From: JACCYI01 sp963828075 | Lineage (GTDB): Bacteria > Actinomycetota > Thermoleophilia > Solirubrobacterales > Solirubrobacteraceae | Length of the DNA: 64,000 nt | Assembly (NCBI GenBank): GCA_963828075.1 | Contig: CAWHDH010000017.1 | Location: forward strand, 310,001-374,000 | Direction: 5' to 3' | In this document: positions 63,595 to 64,000 of the stretch, in pieces | How the letters are laid out: every line of letters starts with the position of its first letter | Position numbering within the stretch: the stretch's first letter is position 1 | Notes under the pieces: generated by a model | The model's input: only the letters and a program-made list of their open reading frames with translations | Database searches by the model: none | Told to the model about the DNA's origin: nothing | Program-made: the position numbers and the translations under genes

Positions 63595-64000
63595 ATGCCG
63601 GCAGATGCCCTGAAGTGCAAGGAGTGCAAGACCGAGTACCCCCTCGAGGCGCGGTACGTGTGCGACCGCTGCTTCGGCCCGCTCGAGGTGGCCTACACGC
63701 CGCTCGACGCGTCGCCCGGCGAGCTCAGGCGGCGGATCCAGGCGGGTCCACACACGCTGTGGCGCTACGCGGACTTCCTGCCGCTCGCCGGCCCCCCGGG
63801 CAACACGCTGCCCACGGGCTGGACGCCGCTGGTGCGGGCCGACCGCCTCGCTGAGCGCCTCGGCCTCGGCGAGGTGTGGGTCAAGAACGAGACGGCCAAC
63901 CCGACCCACTCGTTCAAGGACCGCGTCGTCTCCGTCGCCCTGGCCCGCGCGCGGGAGCTCGGGTTCGAGACCGTCGCGTGCGCCTCGACCGGGAACCTGG
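63595..64000 (+). CDS. thrC: Threonine synthase, N-terminal part
   Basis: The first 135 codons are visible; the gene continues past the window. A Cys4 zinc ribbon (C8, C11, C23, C26: KCKECKTEYP...YVCDRCFGPLEVAY) is followed by TGWTPLVRADRLAERLG and the PLP-lysine motif NPTHSFKDR (K108), then ACASTGNL, the start of the PLP phosphate loop. The ribbon-bearing form is the one known from many actinobacteria. It converts O-phosphohomoserine to threonine. ATG 63595 is preceded by a strong GGAGGA ribosome binding site, which appears controlled by the upstream SAM riboswitch. Confidence 0.93.
   Translation, partial: MPADALKCKECKTEYPLEARYVCDRCFGPLEVAYTPLDASPGELRRRIQAGPHTLWRYADFLPLAGPPGNTLPTGWTPLVRADRLAERLGLGEVWVKNETANPTHSFKDRVVSVALARARELGFETVACASTGNL

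Overview
The window reads as a chromosomal segment of a very high-G+C actinobacterium, most likely class Thermoleophilia, order Solirubrobacterales (Solirubrobacter/Conexibacter-like). The assignment is by inference. It rests on base composition, heavy GTG start use, an F420-type LLM oxidoreductase, a DUF2277 protein, split proline-catabolism genes, a yebC-ruvCAB-secDF-recJ-rel block, and many secreted proteins with Pro-rich tails. Coding density is high, many genes overlap by 1-4 nt (ATGA, GTGA), and most non-operonic genes carry a TANNNT -10 hexamer only 6-8 nt before the start codon, i.e. look leaderless.

Layout. 0-6 kb: the tail of a tail-anchored protein and a giant secreted protein with 17 Ig-like repeats. 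6-12.3 kb: a decayed DUF559 endonuclease gene, gluQ, an RpiR regulator, a Tat-exported amine oxidase, and pdxS-pdxT-phosphatase. 12.5-15.8 kb: a GH13 glucosidase and a DUF2277 gene whose start codons overlap head to head, an LLM oxidoreductase and a small hypothetical. 16-27.2 kb: a long minus-strand run comprising a GT2, a GT-C membrane transferase, a sigma-like/anti-sigma-like membrane protein, a beta-propeller protein, proline dehydrogenase, P5C dehydrogenase, an AAA ATPase and a double-PAS histidine kinase. 27-43.8 kb: a surface-polysaccharide region with glycosyltransferases, phosphohexomutase, a sugar cytidylyltransferase, a flippase and several methyltransferases (one frameshifted by a 4-bp duplication), together with an RpiB isomerase, GNAT, VOC and MBL proteins and a large STAND-type NTPase. 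43.8-58 kb: the information-processing core yebC, ruvCAB, secDF, recJ and rel, interrupted by two secreted glycosidases. 60-64 kb: a diacylglycerol kinase, a GNAT, CorA, and a SAM riboswitch ahead of threonine synthase, which runs off the window.

The most notable non-genic signals are a dispersed element of about 200 bp with four alternating arms at 30-bp period (three copies), a 165-bp long inverted repeat behind the secDF operon, a 167-bp element with 17-bp terminal inverted repeats between corA and a GNAT gene, tandem 60-bp hairpins behind rpiB, bidirectional promoters that share one TA step, and a head-to-head gene pair with symmetric leaderless promoters. The rel gene has no ATG, GTG or TTG start at a position that preserves its HD domain. 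No tRNA, rRNA, CRISPR array or intact insertion sequence was seen.
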